A program made the position numbers and the translations under genes. Positions 32,559 through 41,717 of a DNA stretch of 64,000 bases are shown piece after piece. Under the pieces are notes generated by a model. That model saw only the letters and a program-made list of their open reading frames with translations, made no database searches and was not told where the DNA came from. This stretch comes from Haloarchaeobius sp. HME9146 (GTDB lineage: Archaea; Halobacteriota; Halobacteria; Halobacteriales; Natrialbaceae), in assembly GCF_025399835.1 (NCBI RefSeq), contig NZ_JAODVR010000001.1, positions 248,001-312,000 of the forward strand, written 5' to 3'. The first letter of the stretch is position 1. The number at the start of each line of letters is the position of its first letter.

Positions 32559-32579
32559 GGGGTTCGAGTGGCGAACCCC
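32559..32579. promoter_or_regulatory. 8-bp inverted repeat just upstream of the 32616 promoter
   Basis: GGGGTTCG and CGAACCCC flank AGTGG, directly before the BoxA-like TTTTTATT at 32584-32591. It could be an operator, or a hairpin insulating the promoter. Confidence 0.45.
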
Positions 32580-32615
32580 CGTGCTTTTTATTTCATGCAG
32601 CAGTAGCAGCCAACA

Positions 32616-33131
32616 ATGGCGCTGTCGGACATCGCGGACGGGTTGTGTGTGACGACGGAGCAGCGCGACCGCGGGGTCGCCTGCAGTGACGAGACCGACC
32701 GGACGCTCGCCGAGCGCCTGACCGAGTACGAGGCAGCCCTGCCCAGCAGTGCGACCGAGGCGGCCACCGTCGTGGATGCGTACGCCGGTGGGTCGGCCAT
32801 CGACGCCGCCGGACACGAGGCGGGCGTGGCACCCATGGAGGCCGCCAAGGTGCTCCACCTGCTCGGGCTGGACGGCGTCTCCCCGCTGGCCCCGCAGGGG
32901 CGTCGCATCGTCCGTGACTGGCTCGACGCGAGAGTCTCCCGTGCGGACGCCCGAGCGCTCACGGGCGCGGGCGAGACCGAGTTCGCCCTCGCCGCGTTCG
33001 TCGAGAGCCACGACCCACTCTCCGGGGCCGAGGATGTGGTCACCGGTGCACTCTCGCGGTCGGGCAACGCGGCGGTCCACAAGCGCGATGCACTGGCGGA
33101 GACGATGCGCGGCGCAGACGACTTCTTCTAG
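32616..33131 (+). CDS. Haloarchaeal protein with helix-turn-helix-like region
   Basis: 171 residues, nearly all helical. VVDAYAGGSAIDAAGHEAGV and APMEAAKVLHLLGLDGVSPL read like a helix-turn-helix; LLARVSRADARALTG-like and FALAAFVESHDPLSG segments follow, ending in DDFF. I know no function. TTTTTATT at 32584-32591 gives a leaderless transcript from the ATG. Its stop overlaps the stop of the convergent oxidase-like gene by 4 bp. Confidence 0.68.
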   Translation: MALSDIADGLCVTTEQRDRGVACSDETDRTLAERLTEYEAALPSSATEAATVVDAYAGGSAIDAAGHEAGVAPMEAAKVLHLLGLDGVSPLAPQGRRIVRDWLDARVSRADARALTGAGETEFALAAFVESHDPLSGAEDVVTGALSRSGNAAVHKRDALAETMRGADDFF

Positions 33132-33520
33132 TCGTAGGTCCGCAGGCTCGCCGAGCCGACCGCGATTCGGACCAGCACGTTCTCCGCCCAGGCGTCTTCG
33201 GGCATGCCGTATCTGCGATTGATTCGCGCGTTCGCTTCCTGGGTCAGTTCCCTGTCGTCGACGACCGTCGCGGTCCCCCGCAGGGTAACCGTCCACTCCG
33301 GGACGCCCCCGGTTTCGGCGCTAACAGCTAGCGACACGCGAGGGTTATCTCGAAGGTTCGCCAGCTTCCGGCCGGTCGTGACGATCTCGACCGTCCCATC
33401 CTCGTACCGGTACCAGACGGGCGCGACGTGGGGACGCCCTTCGGTGCACGTCGAGAGGTAGGCAGCGTGTGGCGGGTCGCTCGTGAGGAGCTGCTCGACT
33501 TCGGCGGAGACGGCGGGCAT
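33128..33520 (-). CDS. Pyridoxamine 5'-phosphate oxidase-like flavin/F420-binding protein
   Basis: 130 residues. The split-barrel signature is clear: AYLSTCTEGRPHVAPVWYRY, EDGTVEIVTTGRKLANLRDN and PRVSLAVSAETGGVPEWTVT, then LRGTATVVDDREL. Such proteins bind FMN or F420 and reduce various substrates, or bind haem. ATG 33520 (MPAVSAEVEQLL) starts the conserved domain; the frame continues 34 codons upstream but is not protein-like. Confidence 0.85.
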   Translation of the reverse strand: MPAVSAEVEQLLTSDPPHAAYLSTCTEGRPHVAPVWYRYEDGTVEIVTTGRKLANLRDNPRVSLAVSAETGGVPEWTVTLRGTATVVDDRELTQEANARINRRYGMPEDAWAENVLVRIAVGSASLRTYD

Positions 33521-33601
33521 GGTCGAGATACGTGCCGGGGCGGCATGAGCGGACCGAGCCAATGTCAGGAGTCCGGTAGACCAAGAGCACCCACCCACTA
33601 T

Positions 33602-33621
33602 ATATCCCTCAATATCCGTCA
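33602..33621 (+). promoter_or_regulatory. Tandem 10-bp repeat upstream of pstS
   Basis: ATATCCCTCA is followed at once by ATATCCGTCA, with 9 of 10 bases equal. One-helical-turn spacing on one strand is typical for a regulator binding as a tandem dimer. It lies about 80 bp before the pstS promoter and could be the phosphate-response (P-box-like) element. Confidence 0.5.
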
Positions 33622-33690
33622 TAGAGCCCTATTAGCGATGCGTAGCAGAGCGTATGGAACTATTCGATTATGTGTCGTAGTAGACACCTA

Positions 33691-33708
33691 TTATAAACAG
33701 GTTTTATG
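33691..33708 (+). promoter_or_regulatory. pstS promoter elements
   Basis: TTATAAA (33691-33697) and TTTTATG (33702-33708) are overlapping candidates. The second is 23-29 bp before the ATG at 33731, giving a leaderless transcript; the first would give a short leader. Confidence 0.55.
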
Positions 33709-33730
33709 AGTCTCACGAAGGTTTCTGGTG

Positions 33731-34936
33731 ATGACGCAAGACCTGACGCGTCTGGCTGACGGGGTATCACGGCGTAAGTTCCTGATGACATCCGGTGCGG
33801 TCGGCGCAGCCTCGCTTGCTGGCTGTACGGGGGACAGCAGCAGTGGGAGCGACGAGAGCGACACGCCCGCCGACGAGAGCGAGAACTCGGGCGAGGACAC
33901 GAGCGGAGACACGAGCGGCGACGAGTCCCAGGGCATGGACACGTCGATGCTCACCGCCGAGGGTTCCTCGACGGTCTACCCGATCTCCAACAAGGGTTCC
34001 TCCTACTGGAACTCCAACGCGCCGTCGAGCGACGGCGAGTACTGGGGTGCGAACGACGAGACGTCCGTCCCTGGCTGGGACGAACTCAAGAGCAACGGCG
34101 CCGAGGGCATGCGCCTCGCGGACTACTTCGCGAGCCTCTACGGCTTCGAGCCGACGGGTCAGCAGGCTGGCCCGCCGTTCGCGACCAGCATCGGCCTGAG
34201 CCACTCCGGGACGGGCTGTAAGTCCGTCCGCGACGGGCTCGTCGACATCGGTAACTCCTCCGGCCCCATCACGGCCGAACTCGGCATCAGCGAGTCCGAG
34301 CGCGACGAGAAGTACGTCGACCACGTCGTCGGTCGTGACGGCCAGCCGGTCTTCGTGAGCCAGGCCATCTACGACGCCGGTGTCGAGCAGCTCACCGGTG
34401 AGGAGGTCCGCGGCATCTACCAGGGCGACATCCAGAACTGGAGCGAAGTCGGCGGCCCCGACGAGGAGATCTTCGTGGTCGGCCGCGCAGAGGGCTCCGG
34501 GACGGACACCTCCTTCCGCCTGAACATGCTCGGCGACGCCGAGGCACCGATGGAGGTCGACACCCGGAAGGGCCAGAACCAGCAGGTCAAGACGGTCCTC
34601 CAGCAGAACGACAACGCCATCGGCTACATGGCGCTCGCGTTCCAGGGCTCCGGCATCGCGCCCATCGCCATCGACTTCGAGGGCACGCTCTTCGAGCCGA
34701 GCAAGGACGCGGAGAACACCATCTTCGACTCCGCGTACCCGCTCAACCGTGACCTCCACATGTACACGACCATCACCGACGACACGCCCAAGGGCACGGA
34801 CATGCGTGAGGCCGCATTCATCAACATGCACCTGACCACGTTCGGGCAGAAGGTCTTCGTCGAGGGTGTCGAGTACATCCCGCTCCCGACCAAGGACATC
34901 GAGAAGGAGAAGGGCAAGCTCCCGTCCCAGGCGTAA
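33731..34936 (+). CDS. pstS: Phosphate ABC transporter, substrate-binding lipoprotein PstS
   Basis: 401 residues. A Tat signal (SRRKFLMTSGAVG) ends in a lipobox LAGC, so the protein is exported folded and lipid-anchored. An acidic Ser/Asp/Glu/Thr linker (about 33-75) leads to the binding domain: AEGSSTVYPISNKGSS near the phosphate site, IGNSSGPI, LTGEEVRGIYQGDIQNWSEV and GRAEGSGTDTSFR, which are typical of PstS. It captures phosphate for PstC/PstA. ATG 33731 is used; a GTG one codon before is possible. First gene of the pst operon. Confidence 0.95.
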   Translation: MTQDLTRLADGVSRRKFLMTSGAVGAASLAGCTGDSSSGSDESDTPADESENSGEDTSGDTSGDESQGMDTSMLTAEGSSTVYPISNKGSSYWNSNAPSSDGEYWGANDETSVPGWDELKSNGAEGMRLADYFASLYGFEPTGQQAGPPFATSIGLSHSGTGCKSVRDGLVDIGNSSGPITAELGISESERDEKYVDHVVGRDGQPVFVSQAIYDAGVEQLTGEEVRGIYQGDIQNWSEVGGPDEEIFVVGRAEGSGTDTSFRLNMLGDAEAPMEVDTRKGQNQQVKTVLQQNDNAIGYMALAFQGSGIAPIAIDFEGTLFEPSKDAENTIFDSAYPLNRDLHMYTTITDDTPKGTDMREAAFINMHLTTFGQKVFVEGVEYIPLPTKDIEKEKGKLPSQA

Positions 34937-35028
34937 TCCCGCCTGACTCCCTGTCCACCGGTATCGCTTTTCGAACGTGATGCGATTCTGACCCGTCTCA
35001 GACTCTTTCAATACGTGACACCGATACA

Positions 35029-36150
35029 ATGACCGAACCTGATTCACCCGGATGGCAGACGGCCATCCAGCATCGGCTGACCGACGCCCGCGAGGTCGTC
35101 GAGGAGACAGAACCGCCCGTGCTCGCCGCGGGGGCGCTCGGCTTGCTGAGCCTGCTGGGCGCGTTCGTCGGCTTCATCGTGATGTCGCCCCTGACCGTCG
35201 TGCTGGCGGGGGTGTTCGCGCTGACCGTCGGCTACGGGTGGGTCAGACACCAGCCCAGAACCGCCCACGCCGTGACGCTGGTGATGACGGCCTCGACCAT
35301 CCTGATACTGGGCCTCATCACGGTGTTCATCTTCCTCGAGGCGTGGCCGATGATGGAAGCCGCGACCGGGACCGCGTTCGGGCTCCCGGTTCCCGGTCTC
35401 GAACTGTTCACCCAGACCGAGTGGGACCCGGTCGCGACCGAGACGTTCTCGATGGTCCCGATGATCCACGGCACCGTCATGGTGACCATCATCGCGACCC
35501 TAGTCGCCGGGCCACTCGGCGTCGGCACCGCGCTGTTCATCAGCGAGATGGCCCCACCGACGGTTCGTGAACTCGTCAAGCCGGGCATCGAGATCCTCGC
35601 TGGCATCCCCTCCATCGTGTACGGCTTCATCGGGTTCACCATCCTGAGCCCGTGGGCATCCGACGCGTTCGACATCAACGGCCAGGGGACGTACCTCTTC
35701 GTCGGCCTCGTGGTCGGCCTGATGGCGCTCCCGACGGTCGTCTCCGTCGCCGAGGACGCGCTCAACAGCATCCCCGAGTCGATGAAGAGCGGCTCGCTCG
35801 CGCTCGGGACGACCGACTGGCAGACCATGACGAACATCACCATCCCGGCGGCGTTCTCCGGAGTCTCGGCTGCCGTCCTGCTGGGCGTCGGACGCGCCAT
35901 CGGCGAGACCATGGCGGCCACCGTCATGCTCCGGAACTCCCCGGACATCGCGGAACCGCTCTACAACGTCTTCTACGGGTACGAGACGCTGACCTCGCTC
36001 ATCGCGTCGCGCTACGGTGACGCCCACGGCCTGCAGTTCAACGCGCTGTTCGTGGCCGGCGTCATCCTGTTCATCACGGTCCTGACCCTCAGCATCGGCT
36101 CGCAGTACATCGAGGCCCGCATGAAACGGAATCTCGGGGGTGAGGAGTGA
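35029..36150 (+). CDS. pstC: Phosphate ABC transporter permease PstC
   Basis: 373 residues. An N-terminal extension with three helices precedes the permease domain: HGTVMVTIIATLVAGPLGVG, then the coupling EAA-like loop SGSLALGTTDWQTMTNITIP and GRAIGETMAATVMLRNSPDI, a PstC hallmark. It forms the channel with PstA. It starts 92 bp after pstS, where part of the transcripts may end, and the stop overlaps the pstA start (TGATG). Confidence 0.94.
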   Translation: MTEPDSPGWQTAIQHRLTDAREVVEETEPPVLAAGALGLLSLLGAFVGFIVMSPLTVVLAGVFALTVGYGWVRHQPRTAHAVTLVMTASTILILGLITVFIFLEAWPMMEAATGTAFGLPVPGLELFTQTEWDPVATETFSMVPMIHGTVMVTIIATLVAGPLGVGTALFISEMAPPTVRELVKPGIEILAGIPSIVYGFIGFTILSPWASDAFDINGQGTYLFVGLVVGLMALPTVVSVAEDALNSIPESMKSGSLALGTTDWQTMTNITIPAAFSGVSAAVLLGVGRAIGETMAATVMLRNSPDIAEPLYNVFYGYETLTSLIASRYGDAHGLQFNALFVAGVILFITVLTLSIGSQYIEARMKRNLGGEE

Positions 36151-37760
36151 TGAGTACGATCGAACGCTCCGACCTGGTCCGTGACGGCACCTCGACGGTC
36201 GAACTCGTCGCGGGCGCGACGGTCGCCCTCACTGCCGTGGTCTTCACGCTCGGGCTGACCTCGCTGTTCGGCCTCGTCTCCGTCACCGGGACGGTCGGCG
36301 GGCTACCCGTCCCCGTCCTGCTCGGGACCCTGCTCTCGCTCAGCGGCCTGCTCGTCGTCGGCTTCGGCCTCGCGTCGTACACCGGGATGGTCGATACCGA
36401 CCCGCTCCCGACCGCCGGACTGGTCGCCGCCGTCGCGTTCTCCGGCGTCTGGTTCGTCATCGGCGGGCTGGTCGCCTCCCAGACGCTCGGCTTCGGCCTG
36501 GCGGGCTGGCTCGTCGCCGCCATCGCCACCGGTGGAGTCGCGTTCGCGGTGACCGTCTTCCCCCGCGAGGACATCGGGTCCACCGTCCCCGCTGGCGCGC
36601 TGTCGCTGCTCGCGGGCGTCGTGATGCTCACCGGCATCATCGGCCCCGGCTGGAAGTGGGCCCCGAACGGGCTCAACGCGGCGTTCTTCTACGACATCAC
36701 CGCCCCGGTCATCGTCATGTTCTGTGCGCTGTACGTCGGCTGGGCGGCCGCGAAGGCCTACGGCGGCTTCGGCGCGCGCGGTCGACACCTCGGCGCACAC
36801 GTCCTCGTCTACCTGACCGTCACGGCCATCATCGCGGTCCTCATCGGGCTCGTCGCCTTCGTGGTGATGAAGGGGATGCCCGGCGTCCTCCGGGGCGTCG
36901 AGGTCGGCCTCGGCGTCGGTCCCGCCTCGACCATCAACCTCTTCGGACTGAGCTACACCATCGTCTGGCCGCTCAACTGGCCCATCGTGATGAACGGTGT
37001 GGCGCTGCTCAACGACTACAACGGCGTCCTGCCGGCCATCGTCGGCACCATCTGGCTCGTCGTCGGGGCCGTCCTCTTCGCCGTCCCGCTCGGCATCGGG
37101 ACCGCCATCTTCCTCAGCGAGTACGCCGAGGAGGGCCGGTTCACGCAGGTCGTCGAGGTCGCGACGAACGCCCTGTGGAGCACGCCGAGTATCGTCTTCG
37201 GCCTGTTCGGCTACGCGTTCCTCCTGCCGCGCTTCGGCGGGCAGAAGTCGCTGCTCTCGGGCATGCTCACGCTCGGGTTCATGCTGCTTCCCCTGGTGGT
37301 CATCACGAGCCGCGAGGCCATGCTCGCCGTTCCCGACGAGTACCGTGACGGCAGCGCCGCCCTCGGCGTCTCGAAGTGGCAGACCATCCGGAGCGTCGTG
37401 CTGCCGGCCGCGCTGCCCGGCGTGGTCACCGGCGTCATTCTGGGCGTCGGCCGCATCGCGGGCGAGACCGCGCCCATCCTGCTGACCATGGCCGGCGGAA
37501 CGTTCGTGCCCGGGAGCCAGACCGCAGACGTCATCGGCGGCTTCCAGTTCACGGCCTCGCCGCCGTTCGTCACCAACCCCGAGCTGCTGCAGTCGACCAG
37601 CGCGCTCCCCTACCAGCTCTATGCCATCATCACGGCCGGGCTCAACAGCTCGAAGCTGGACCCGTGGGCGCTCGCGCTGGTGCTCCTCACCATCGTCCTG
37701 TCGTTCTACGCCATCGGCATCGTCACGCGCTACTACTTCCGCAAGAAACTGAACCAATGA
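36150..37760 (+). CDS. pstA: Phosphate ABC transporter permease PstA
   Basis: 536 residues, much longer than bacterial PstA (about 290). The first 240 residues add about seven extra helices; the permease domain follows ([40 protein letters not shown]) with the coupling loop [20 protein letters not shown] and [20 protein letters not shown] 36150 overlaps the pstC stop; GTG 36147 is an alternative. It overlaps pstB by 4 bp. Confidence 0.93.
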   Translation: MSTIERSDLVRDGTSTVELVAGATVALTAVVFTLGLTSLFGLVSVTGTVGGLPVPVLLGTLLSLSGLLVVGFGLASYTGMVDTDPLPTAGLVAAVAFSGVWFVIGGLVASQTLGFGLAGWLVAAIATGGVAFAVTVFPREDIGSTVPAGALSLLAGVVMLTGIIGPGWKWAPNGLNAAFFYDITAPVIVMFCALYVGWAAAKAYGGFGARGRHLGAHVLVYLTVTAIIAVLIGLVAFVVMKGMPGVLRGVEVGLGVGPASTINLFGLSYTIVWPLNWPIVMNGVALLNDYNGVLPAIVGTIWLVVGAVLFAVPLGIGTAIFLSEYAEEGRFTQVVEVATNALWSTPSIVFGLFGYAFLLPRFGGQKSLLSGMLTLGFMLLPLVVITSREAMLAVPDEYRDGSAALGVSKWQTIRSVVLPAALPGVVTGVILGVGRIAGETAPILLTMAGGTFVPGSQTADVIGGFQFTASPPFVTNPELLQSTSALPYQLYAIITAGLNSSKLDPWALALVLLTIVLSFYAIGIVTRYYFRKKLNQ

Positions 37761-38668
37761 CAGAAACCACCACCCGAACGGAGCAGACGGAACAGCACGC
37801 GGCGTCGTCCACGACGACGACCGGCGAGACCGAAGAGGAGGTCCAGGACGAGTGGACCGACTACGAGTCCGAGAGCGAGACCAAACTCGCGGTCCGCGAC
37901 CTCGACGTCTACTACGGGGACGACCACGCGCTCAAGAGCGTCTCCATGGACATCCCCGAGAAGAGCGTCACCGCGCTCATCGGCCCCTCGGGCTGTGGGA
38001 AGTCGACGTTCCTCCGGTGTCTCAACCGGATGAACGACCGCATCAAGGCCGCGAGCATCGACGGCTCGGTCGAACTCGACGACCAGGAGGTGTACCAGGA
38101 CGACGTGAACCTGGTCGAACTTCGCAAGCGTGTGGGCATGGTGTTCCAGAACCCGAACCCGTTCCCGAAGTCCATCCGCGACAACATCGCGTACGGCCCG
38201 CGCAAGCACGGCGACCTCGAATCGGGGCTGCTCGCGCGCCTGACCGGCCGGTCGACACCCGAGAAGGAACTCGACCTGGTCCAGCGCTCGCTCGAGCAGG
38301 CCGCGCTCTGGGACGAGGTCAATGACCGCCTCGACGACAGCGCCCTCGGCCTCTCCGGCGGGCAACAACAGCGCCTCTGTATCGCCCGCTGTCTCGCCGT
38401 CGACCCCGAGGTCATCCTGATGGACGAGCCCGCGAGCGCGCTCGACCCCATCGCGACCTCGAAGATCGAGGAACTCATCGAGCAGCTCGCCGAGGAGTAC
38501 ACGGTCGTCATCGTCACGCACAACATGCAGCAGGCGGCGCGCATCTCCGACCAGACCGCGGTGTTCCTCACCGGCGGCGAACTCGTCGAGTACGACAAGA
38601 CCGAGAAGATTTTCGAGGACCCGGAGAGCCAGCGCGTCGAGGACTACATCACCGGCAAGTTCGGGTGA
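37757..38668 (+). CDS. pstB: Phosphate ABC transporter ATPase PstB
   Basis: 303 residues. A disordered acidic/Thr-rich N-terminus (1-40) precedes the ATPase: Walker [10 protein letters not shown] (about 77), Q-loop [10 protein letters not shown], signature [17 protein letters not shown], Walker [16 protein letters not shown] and the switch His in [18 protein letters not shown] is specific to PstB. It powers phosphate import. ATGA overlap with pstA. Confidence 0.96.
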   Translation: MTETTTRTEQTEQHAASSTTTTGETEEEVQDEWTDYESESETKLAVRDLDVYYGDDHALKSVSMDIPEKSVTALIGPSGCGKSTFLRCLNRMNDRIKAASIDGSVELDDQEVYQDDVNLVELRKRVGMVFQNPNPFPKSIRDNIAYGPRKHGDLESGLLARLTGRSTPEKELDLVQRSLEQAALWDEVNDRLDDSALGLSGGQQQRLCIARCLAVDPEVILMDEPASALDPIATSKIEELIEQLAEEYTVVIVTHNMQQAARISDQTAVFLTGGELVEYDKTEKIFEDPESQRVEDYITGKFG

Positions 38669-38735
38669 CCGCCCGTGGCACGCCAGGTGGAGTGCACCGG
38701 ACCGAGCGAACGCAGCTGCGACCGACACCACCCAC

Positions 38736-39767
38736 ATGGAGACACGTAAACTGCAGACGGTCGGCGGCGGCACCTACACCGTGTCGATTCCGAAGGACTG
38801 GGCGCGGGAGAACTCCCTCGAATCGGGCACCGAGGTGTACCTGTTCACCCACACCGACGGCTCGATAATCGTCCGGAGTACGAAGCGAGACACCGACGAC
38901 CTAGCTGACGCCAGCATCGGTATCGACGGGACCGACCCCGCGCTCGTGACGCGAGCCCTCCGGGCCGCCCACGCCATCGGCTTCGAGACGGTGACGCTCA
39001 CGCCAGGCGAATCGTTCACCGACGAGCAGCGCCGGACAGCCCGCTCGCTGGTCGGCGACCTCGTCGGGACCGAGGTGCTCGTCGAGAGCGCCGAGGAGAT
39101 AACGGTCCAGAACCTGCTCAGCGCCGCGGACGTCTCCGTCCGGCAGTCGGTCGTCCAGCTCCAGTTCGTCGTCCTCTCCATCAACCGGACCGCGACGACG
39201 GCGTTCACCGACGGCCGGGAGGACGTCCACGACCAGCTTCGAGACCGGGCTGACGACGCCGAGCGCCTCGCCGGGATGGTCGCCCGGCACTTCAACCGGT
39301 CGCTCGTCTCCCTCGGCGAGGTCGACCGGCTCGGCATCTCCCGCCCCGAGTTGTTCGACTACTACGACACCGCCCGCCAGCTCGAATCCGTGGCGGCGAT
39401 GGCGGTCGACCTCGCTCGCGTCAGCGAACACCTCACCGAACCCCTGCCGGAGACGGTCGCCGCGGACGTCCACGACGTGGCCGACGCGACGCGGCAGGTC
39501 GTCGACGACGCCGCGACCGCCGTGCTGAAAGGCGGTCCCGACGTCGAGATGGCACACGAGGTGCTCGACAGGCACGACGACACCCTCGCCGACATCGCGG
39601 CGATGGAGCAGGCGGTGTTCGAGGCCGATACCGACGACATCGACCTCACCGCCACCGAGAAGTGTGCACTGGTCCGCGGCCTCGACAGCCTCGCCCGGAC
39701 CGCCGAGTGCGGTGGCGCGATCGCCGACGTGGCGGTGCGAGCCAGCACCCGGGCGGACCACCTCTGA
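38736..39767 (+). CDS. phoU: PhoU-family phosphate regulator with AbrB-like N-terminus
   Basis: 343 residues. Residues 1-45 (RKLQTVGGGTYTVSIPKDWA, GTEVYLFTHTDG) form an AbrB/SpoVT-like DNA-binding fold, and from about 120 two PhoU three-helix repeats follow. Archaeal PhoU proteins with this extra domain probably act as transcription regulators as well as modulators of Pst. The gene is 67 bp after pstB and completes the operon. Confidence 0.9.
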   Translation: METRKLQTVGGGTYTVSIPKDWARENSLESGTEVYLFTHTDGSIIVRSTKRDTDDLADASIGIDGTDPALVTRALRAAHAIGFETVTLTPGESFTDEQRRTARSLVGDLVGTEVLVESAEEITVQNLLSAADVSVRQSVVQLQFVVLSINRTATTAFTDGREDVHDQLRDRADDAERLAGMVARHFNRSLVSLGEVDRLGISRPELFDYYDTARQLESVAAMAVDLARVSEHLTEPLPETVAADVHDVADATRQVVDDAATAVLKGGPDVEMAHEVLDRHDDTLADIAAMEQAVFEADTDDIDLTATEKCALVRGLDSLARTAECGGAIADVAVRASTRADHL

Positions 39768-39821
39768 GAATCAGCTACCGTTCTCTCCTGTTCCCGTTCT
39801 CGTCCGAATCCGTCGAACGAC

Positions 39822-40781
39822 TCAGTTCGTGTCCTCGACCATCGACCGATGCTCGTCGAGCACCTGCTCGACCTCGCCCCACGGAATCGGCGGTTCGAGG
39901 TGGTCGCAGGCGGCTTCCAGGGAGTCGAGCACCTCGCCGAAGCGGTCGCGCCACGCCGAGCGGGCGACCTCGTCGAGTCGCTGGTCGAAGCTGGCGAGTT
40001 GGTCGTCGAGGTCGTCGAGAGTGGCCGCGACTCCGGGGTCGCGGTCGTCCCGGTCGAGGTCCTCGCGGTCGGCCCACGTCCGGAACTCCGCGAGGGAGGC
40101 CCAGAGGTCGGCCAGCACGAGGTCCAGCACCCGACGCTGGAACTGCATGTCCACCCAGTCGCCCGCGTCGTCGTCACTCCACTCGCGGTCGAGGGCGGCC
40201 GCCAGTTCGTCCAGTCGCTCCCCGGCAGCCTCGACCTCCTCGTCGAGCTGGCGGAACCGCACCGACTGACTGCCGACCCACTTCTCGAAGTCCTCGATGT
40301 CGAGTTTGAGGTCGTCGGCGACCTGCTGGGCGTTGTTCGCCAGCGAGGTGATACGGCGGACTTCACTCGCGATCTCGTAGATGTCGCCCGTTGCGCTCTG
40401 TTGGCCCACGGTGGTCTGGAGTTCTTCGCCAAGCTCGGCCGTTCTGTCTTCGACCGCCGACAACCGCGCCTCGAACTCGTCGAGGCGTGCCTGTACGGTG
40501 TCCAGATCGGCCACGTGGCTCGCCGTCTCGCGAGCCTCGGCGAGGTCTCTCGCGGCGAGTTCGACGCGCGTCTCCGGCGTGGCGACGACCTTCGACACCC
40601 GCCCGAGCGCGTCGTCGACCGCCTCCCGGGTGACGACGCCGTCGTCGGCGACTATCTGGAGTGTCCGCTCGACTTCGTCCCGGTCGCGCGACTGGTCTCG
40701 GTCGAGAACGACCTCGGCGGCGTCTGCAACCGGCATGCCGGCGAGGTCGTCGTCGGCAGCGTCGCGGGCGTGTTCGCGCAT
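39822..40781 (-). CDS. Halobacterial coiled-coil (halo-transducer-like) protein
   Basis: 319 residues, very acidic and helical. The N-terminus (DEVERTLQIVADDGVVTREA) looks like a winged-helix remnant; residues about 85-130 and 150-205 are long coiled coils (ETASHVADLDTVQARLDEFE). The end is a helical bundle (DLDDQLASFDQRLDEVARSA). I recall similar haloarchaeal proteins annotated as halo transducer proteins, but no signalling motif is visible here. Confidence 0.65.
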   Translation of the reverse strand: MREHARDAADDDLAGMPVADAAEVVLDRDQSRDRDEVERTLQIVADDGVVTREAVDDALGRVSKVVATPETRVELAARDLAEARETASHVADLDTVQARLDEFEARLSAVEDRTAELGEELQTTVGQQSATGDIYEIASEVRRITSLANNAQQVADDLKLDIEDFEKWVGSQSVRFRQLDEEVEAAGERLDELAAALDREWSDDDAGDWVDMQFQRRVLDLVLADLWASLAEFRTWADREDLDRDDRDPGVAATLDDLDDQLASFDQRLDEVARSAWRDRFGEVLDSLEAACDHLEPPIPWGEVEQVLDEHRSMVEDTN

Positions 40782-40895
40782 ATCCCACGCTTACCGAGAA
40801 ACCCGGTTATAGCTTCTGTAAGTTACGTATACAGTGATATTGACTCGCGTCGAGCGCACAATAGCGATATATAGCTCGCGCTCGCAGCCGGCTGC

Positions 40896-41657
40896 TCAGA
40901 ACCGGGACGCGAGGCGCTCGCGCAGGCCACCGCGGGGGAACTCGATGCCGAGTTGAGTGTTGAACACGGCCTCGGCCGCGGTGGCGACGGTCTGGGCGAA
41001 CGGGCCGGTCTCACCGGTGACGCACACCGGGGAGCCAGCCACGCCGGTCACCTCGGACCGGGGGATAGCCACGTCGGCCGACTCGACGGGGTGCTCGTCG
41101 AGGTCTGCCACCCGGTTCGCGAGCACGCGGTCCGCCCCGGCACCGATGTCCGTGAGGCGGTCCTCGGTGCGCCGGAGCGTGTCGACGCCGCGTTTCGACG
41201 GCGGGACGACCACGGCGACCCGGTCGGCCGCGTTCACCGCGGCGATGGAGGGGTTGTCCGCGACCGGCGGCGTGTCGACCAGCACGTGGTCGTAGCTCTC
41301 GGTGGCCCGGCGGATTATCTCGCCGAAACGGTCGGCGGCCTCCCCGGACTTGGCGCGGGCGAAGCGTTCGAGGGAGGCGTACGCCGGGCAGACCACGACC
41401 GGGGCGGGCGTGTCGAGACCGAGGTCGATCATGGCGGCGCGCTGGTGGACCGAGTCGTCGGTCAGCAGGCGCGTCACGTCGATGTCGATGCGGCCGTGGA
41501 CGTAGTGGCTGAGGCCCTGCGTGGCGAACGAGGCGTCGAAGACGGCGACGCTCCGGCCGTCGCGGGCGAGCGTCGCGGCGAGTTCGACGGTGAGCCGGGT
41601 CGCGCCCGCGCCGCCGGTCGCGCCGACGATGGCGGCGGAGCGCTCCTGATTCGTCAT
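40896..41657 (-). CDS. MinD/ParA-like protein lacking Walker A lysines
   Basis: 253 residues. The fold is that of MinD/ParA: AIVGATGGAGATRLTVELAA at the P-loop position, SVAVFDASFATQGLSHYV, and VLVDTPPVADNPSIAAVNAA at Walker B. However both signature lysines are replaced (GATGGAGAT instead of KGGVGKT), so ATP hydrolysis is doubtful. The C-terminal region VCVTGETGPFAQTVATAAEA is conserved in haloarchaeal relatives I remember. TTTTTTAAC on the coding strand about 25 bp upstream supports ATG 41657. Confidence 0.8.
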   Translation of the reverse strand: MTNQERSAAIVGATGGAGATRLTVELAATLARDGRSVAVFDASFATQGLSHYVHGRIDIDVTRLLTDDSVHQRAAMIDLGLDTPAPVVVCPAYASLERFARAKSGEAADRFGEIIRRATESYDHVLVDTPPVADNPSIAAVNAADRVAVVVPPSKRGVDTLRRTEDRLTDIGAGADRVLANRVADLDEHPVESADVAIPRSEVTGVAGSPVCVTGETGPFAQTVATAAEAVFNTQLGIEFPRGGLRERLASRF

Positions 41658-41717
41658 GCTAATTCCTCCGCCGTTTTCTGTTAAAAAATGTCCGGATTCC
41701 ACGGCCTGTCGCCCCGG

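Noticed and set aside
33731-34936. Use of the GTG at 33728 as pstS start
   Set aside because: Possible, but the ATG one codon later is the stronger start and fits the promoter distance equally well.
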